From GCA-2401735 sp051252095 (GTDB lineage: Bacteria; Pseudomonadota; Gammaproteobacteria; Burkholderiales; Methylophilaceae), in the NCBI GenBank assembly GCA_051252095.1, contig JBPOFK010000001.1:124001-188000 (forward strand): DNA of 64,000 nt, in the 5' to 3' direction. A model generated the notes under the pieces. The model was not told the origin of the DNA. It worked only from the letters and a program-made list of their open reading frames with translations, and did no database searches. Below are positions 60,890 to 64,000 of the stretch, one piece after another. Numbering within the stretch: position 1 is the first letter of the stretch; each line of letters starts with the position of its first letter. Position numbers and translations under genes: made by a program.

Positions 60890-61801
60890 TTAAATCCAGT
60901 TTTTATCGATTAAGAAGTCAGTATACAGTTTTGCTTCAGCGCTACCAGTTTCTGGTTTCCAATCATAACGCCACTTTACAATCGGTGGCATAGAGAGAAG
61001 GATCGACTCGGTACGACCATTGGATTGCAGTCCGAATAAAGTACCACGATCAAACACTAAATTAAATTCGACATAACGTCCGCGGCGATATTGTTGGAAA
61101 TCCCGCTCACGCTCGCCATACTTAATATCTTTTCGGCGTTGCACGATTGGAAGATAGGCTTGGGTAAACGCATCGCCAACTGCACGTAGCATGGCAAAGC
61201 TTTTTTCAAAGCCTAACTCGTTAAAATCATCAAAAAATATACCACCTATGCCTCGTGGTTCTCTGCGGTGCTTTAAATAAAAATATTCATCGCATTGTTG
61301 TTTGAATCGTGGATAAAGCGCGTCTCCAAAATGTGTCAGTGCTGCTTTGTTAGTACGATGGAAATGGACACAATCTTCGTCAAAACCATAATAAGGCGTT
61401 AAATCCATGCCGCCGCCAAACCACCAAATATCCTTGTCATCCTCTTTAGTGGCTTTTGCCACAAAAAAGCGCACATTCATATGAACAGTTGGGATATATG
61501 GATTTCGCGGATGAAAAACCAGCGATACACCCATTGCTTCCCATGGTCTGCCTGCGGCTTCTGGGTGGGCGACACTAGCAGCTGGGGGTAGTTTGTTACC
61601 AAGCACATGTGAAAACCCGATTCCAGCGCGTTCGAACACATTGCCCTCTTCAAGCATGCATGAATTACCACCGCCACCCTCAGGACGCTGCCAGCCATCA
61701 TGTAAAAATGTTTTGCCATCAACTAGCTCAACCGATTCAATAATGCGTGCTTGTAAGTTCTGCAAATATTCAAAGACAGCGTTTGAATCAATAGCACTCA
61801 T
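60890..61801 (-). CDS. hemF: Oxygen-dependent coproporphyrinogen III oxidase
   Basis: A 303-residue enzyme (299 in E. coli) of haem synthesis that converts coproporphyrinogen III to protoporphyrinogen IX with O2. Family text includes GVSLVFHPRNPYIPTVHMNVRFF, GGGMDLTPYYGFDEDCVHFH, HRREPRGIGGIFFDDF, and QQYRRGRYVEFNLVFDRGTLFGLQSNGRTESILLSMPP. It lies between purD and apeB, 5 and 8 bases away. Many betaproteobacteria keep hemF next to purD. Haem is needed for petABC and the cytochrome here. Confidence 0.97.
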   Translation of the reverse strand: MSAIDSNAVFEYLQNLQARIIESVELVDGKTFLHDGWQRPEGGGGNSCMLEEGNVFERAGIGFSHVLGNKLPPAASVAHPEAAGRPWEAMGVSLVFHPRNPYIPTVHMNVRFFVAKATKEDDKDIWWFGGGMDLTPYYGFDEDCVHFHRTNKAALTHFGDALYPRFKQQCDEYFYLKHRREPRGIGGIFFDDFNELGFEKSFAMLRAVGDAFTQAYLPIVQRRKDIKYGERERDFQQYRRGRYVEFNLVFDRGTLFGLQSNGRTESILLSMPPIVKWRYDWKPETGSAEAKLYTDFLIDKNWI

Positions 61802-61806
61802 TGTGA

Positions 61807-63075
61807 TTAGCCTTTAATGGCACGATAGCCAATGTCTGTTCTATATTGTGCACCATCGAAATGGATGCTTTCTATAATGCGATAAGCTTTCTGTTGTGCG
61901 AATTTGACGGTTTCTCCTAAAGCAGTCACACATAATACACGTCCACCACTCGTCATTACTTTACCGTCGACTAGTTTGGTGCCAGCATGAAAAACGTAAG
62001 CATTTTCTAAATCTTTTGGTAGACCAGTAATTTCATCACCTAACTTAGGGGCAGCAGGATAGTTAGCACTTGCCATTACCACACCTAATGCAAAACGTCT
62101 GTCCCATTGTGCTTCCGCTTTATCAAGGTTGCCAGCGACAGCTTGCTGCAATAAGGTGAGTAAATCTGATTTTAAGCGCATGAAAATTGGCTGGGTTTCT
62201 GGATCGCCCATGCGGCAATTGAATTCGAGTGTCTTAATTGCACCATCTGGGCTTATCATGAGTCCCGCATATAAAAATCCTGTATATGGAATACCATCTT
62301 TTGCCATCCCATCAATCGTAGGGCGTATTATCTCGCGCATAGCGCGGGCATGAATTTCTGGCGTGACAACTGGTGCTGGTGAGTAGGCCCCCATGCCCCC
62401 TGTATTCGGACCTTCATCTCTATCAAGTAGACGTTTATGGTCTTGGCTGGTGGCAAGCGGTAGAATGTTTTTACCGTCAACCATGACCATGAAACTGGCT
62501 TCTTCGCCAGTTAGAAACTCTTCAATAACAACGCGAGCACCAGCATCGCCAAACTTGTTGTCACCTAACATCATGTCAATTGCGTCATGTGCTTCTTTAT
62601 CGGTCATGGCAACAACAACACCTTTACCAGCTGCTAAACCATCCGCTTTTATTACGATTGGTGCGCCTTGCTGATTGACGTAATCGTGTGCAGTTTTAGC
62701 ATCAGAAAATGTCTCGTAGGCTGCAGTTGGAATGTTGTGGCGCACCATAAAGGCTTTTGAAAAATCTTTTGATGACTCTAATTGCGCGGCAGCTTGTGTT
62801 GGACCAAAGATTTTGAGCCCTGCTTTTTGGAAAGCATCAACAACGCCCTCACTGAGTGGCGCCTCAGGACCAACAACAGTTATCGCTATCTTTTCCTCTT
62901 GCGCAAACTTAACTAATGCATCAATTTTTGTAATCGGCACATTAACCATATCTAGATTTGTTGCAGTACCTGCATTGCCAGGTGCAACATAGGTTTGGCT
63001 CACTTCTTTATTTTCTGCAATTTTCCATGCCAAAGCATGCTCGCGCCCACCTCCGCCAATAACTAAAACTTTCAT
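61807..63075 (-). CDS. purD: Phosphoribosylamine-glycine ligase (GAR synthetase)
   Basis: A 422-residue ATP-grasp enzyme (429 in E. coli), the second step of purine synthesis: phosphoribosylamine plus glycine gives GAR. The N-terminal GGGGREHALAWK and APGNAGTA are typical, with VVGPEAPLSEGVVD, the ATP-grasp core KADGLAAGKGVVVA, GPNTGGMGAYSPAP, and EFNCRMGDPETQ. It follows purH by 20 bases and precedes hemF by 5. Confidence 0.98.
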   Translation of the reverse strand: MKVLVIGGGGREHALAWKIAENKEVSQTYVAPGNAGTATNLDMVNVPITKIDALVKFAQEEKIAITVVGPEAPLSEGVVDAFQKAGLKIFGPTQAAAQLESSKDFSKAFMVRHNIPTAAYETFSDAKTAHDYVNQQGAPIVIKADGLAAGKGVVVAMTDKEAHDAIDMMLGDNKFGDAGARVVIEEFLTGEEASFMVMVDGKNILPLATSQDHKRLLDRDEGPNTGGMGAYSPAPVVTPEIHARAMREIIRPTIDGMAKDGIPYTGFLYAGLMISPDGAIKTLEFNCRMGDPETQPIFMRLKSDLLTLLQQAVAGNLDKAEAQWDRRFALGVVMASANYPAAPKLGDEITGLPKDLENAYVFHAGTKLVDGKVMTSGGRVLCVTALGETVKFAQQKAYRIIESIHFDGAQYRTDIGYRAIKG

Positions 63076-63095
63076 ATTTTCCCCTGATTTGAAAA

Positions 63096-64000
63096 TTAAT
63101 GACGGAAATGGCGGATGCCAGTAAACACCATCGCTAGCCCACGCTCATCGGCAGCTGCAATCACTTCATCATCGCGCATGCTGCCTCCCGGTTGTATCAC
63201 GCAGCTTGCCCCTGCATCTGCTAGCACATCAACCCCATCACGGAATGGGAAGAATGCATCAGAAGCAACTACTGCGCCTTCTAGGCTTAATCCTGCATGC
63301 TCTGCCTTAATTGCGGCAATTTTAGTGCTGTCTACGCGGCTCATCTGGCCAGCGCCTACACCCAAGGTCATGCCATCACCACAGAATACAATTGCATTTG
63401 ATTTAACATATTTAGCAACATTCCAAGCAAATAACAAATCATCCATTTGTGCAGATGTTGGTTGCTTCTTCGTGACCACTTTTAAGTCTTCCATTTTTAA
63501 TTCATGGATGTCTGATGTTTGTACCAAGATGCCAGAACCGACACGTTTAGTTTCATGCGAATTACGACCTTGTTCCCATGGTGTTTTACCACCTTGTGGG
63601 AGTGCGATTTTTAACACGCGAACGTTCTTCTTAGTGCTCAATATCGCTAAGGCCTCATTGCTATATTCGGGGGCAATTAACACTTCTAAGAATTGTTGTG
63701 AAATCGCTTCTGCAGCTTCCTTATCAACTGGCATATTAAAAGCAATAATGCCACCAAACGCACTGGTTGAATCAGTTTTGAATGCTTTCTGATAAGCCTC
63801 TAAAGCAGTTTTGCCAAGCGCAACACCACATGGGTTTGCATGTTTCACAATGACGCAAGCATTGCTATCAAAGGCTTTGACAGCTTCCCATGCAGAATCT
63901 GCATCATTGATATTATTAAAGCTCAGCTCTTTACCTTGTATCTGTTCTGCCGTGACCAAAGAACCTGGTGCTGGGAATTGATCTTTGTAAAAAGCCGCTG
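63096..64000 (-). CDS. purH: Bifunctional AICAR transformylase / IMP cyclohydrolase (partial)
   Basis: The 3' part of the gene; the start lies beyond the window edge, and the frame stays open to 64000 (AAFYKDQFPAPGSLVTAEQ at the edge). The visible 301 residues are mainly the C-terminal transformylase domain, which transfers a formyl group to AICAR in the last steps of IMP synthesis. Key motifs are VKHANPCGVALG, SNAIVFCGDGMTLGVGAGQMSRVDS and ASDAFFPFRDGVD. The N-terminal cyclohydrolase domain is not visible. It leads purH-purD-hemF-apeB. Confidence 0.96.
   Translation of the reverse strand, partial: AAFYKDQFPAPGSLVTAEQIQGKELSFNNINDADSAWEAVKAFDSNACVIVKHANPCGVALGKTALEAYQKAFKTDSTSAFGGIIAFNMPVDKEAAEAISQQFLEVLIAPEYSNEALAILSTKKNVRVLKIALPQGGKTPWEQGRNSHETKRVGSGILVQTSDIHELKMEDLKVVTKKQPTSAQMDDLLFAWNVAKYVKSNAIVFCGDGMTLGVGAGQMSRVDSTKIAAIKAEHAGLSLEGAVVASDAFFPFRDGVDVLADAGASCVIQPGGSMRDDEVIAAADERGLAMVFTGIRHFRH

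Noticed and set aside
63115..63792. 225-codon plus-strand frame opposite purH
   Set aside because: Shadow of purH; low-complexity serine/alanine-rich translation, and purH motifs are intact.

Overview
This 64 kb window comes from a Gram-negative betaproteobacterium with AT-leaning DNA (I estimate low-40s % GC; not counted). The gene order tatC / HtrA / Nif3 / petABC / sspAB, the order tufB-trnW-secE-nusG, and an XoxF-like PQQ alcohol dehydrogenase best fit the methylotrophic family Methylophilaceae (Methylotenera-like). That assignment is an inference from gene content and order.

Layout. 1-6058: the end of tatC, a membrane-anchored HtrA protease (minus strand), a Nif3-family protein, the cytochrome bc1 operon petABC, and sspA-sspB. 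6126-8077: five tRNA genes (Thr-TGT, Tyr, Gly, Thr-GGT, then Trp) around the first EF-Tu gene. 8133-20091: secE-nusG-rplK-rplA-rplJ-rplL-rpoB-rpoC. 20279-24576: the str operon rpsL-rpsG-fusA-tuf. 24640-29729: the S10 operon. 29941-35533: the spc operon including secY and rpmJ. 35645-38559: the alpha operon ending in rplQ and a strong terminator. About half the window is therefore core transcription and translation machinery, with recognisable promoters or leaders at the classical operon boundaries (2197, 6266, 20153, 24965, 29769 and 35558).

38610-55801 is mixed housekeeping: a glutaredoxin-like protein, mgtE, rpmB-rpmG, dut, coaBC, radC, cstA with its small partner, lgt, a PAS/GGDEF/EAL signalling protein, ilvD, a hexose-6-phosphate mutarotase family protein, a small periplasmic cytochrome c, and two sodium-coupled transporters (NSS and AGCS).

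55923-59572 is the accessory part. It holds an XoxF-like dehydrogenase that keeps the lanthanide-type ligands but has lost other conserved active-site features, and whose base composition changes partway along. Next come a gene-free 614-bp stretch with a hairpin-rich repeat, a remnant of the apeB 3' end and a MITE-like palindromic element, and then an AAA ATPase/DUF4143 gene. The ATPase lies between the remnant and the intact apeB, which suggests insertion or recombination at the apeB 3' end.

59580-64000 (minus strand) is a tight cluster purH-purD-hemF-apeB joining purine synthesis, haem synthesis and an aminopeptidase; purH runs off the window edge.

No rRNA, CRISPR array, prophage or classical insertion-sequence transposase was seen. 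The best candidates for something undescribed are the divergent XoxF paralogue, the repeat/remnant/ATPase locus beside it, and the switch-like leader before rplN.
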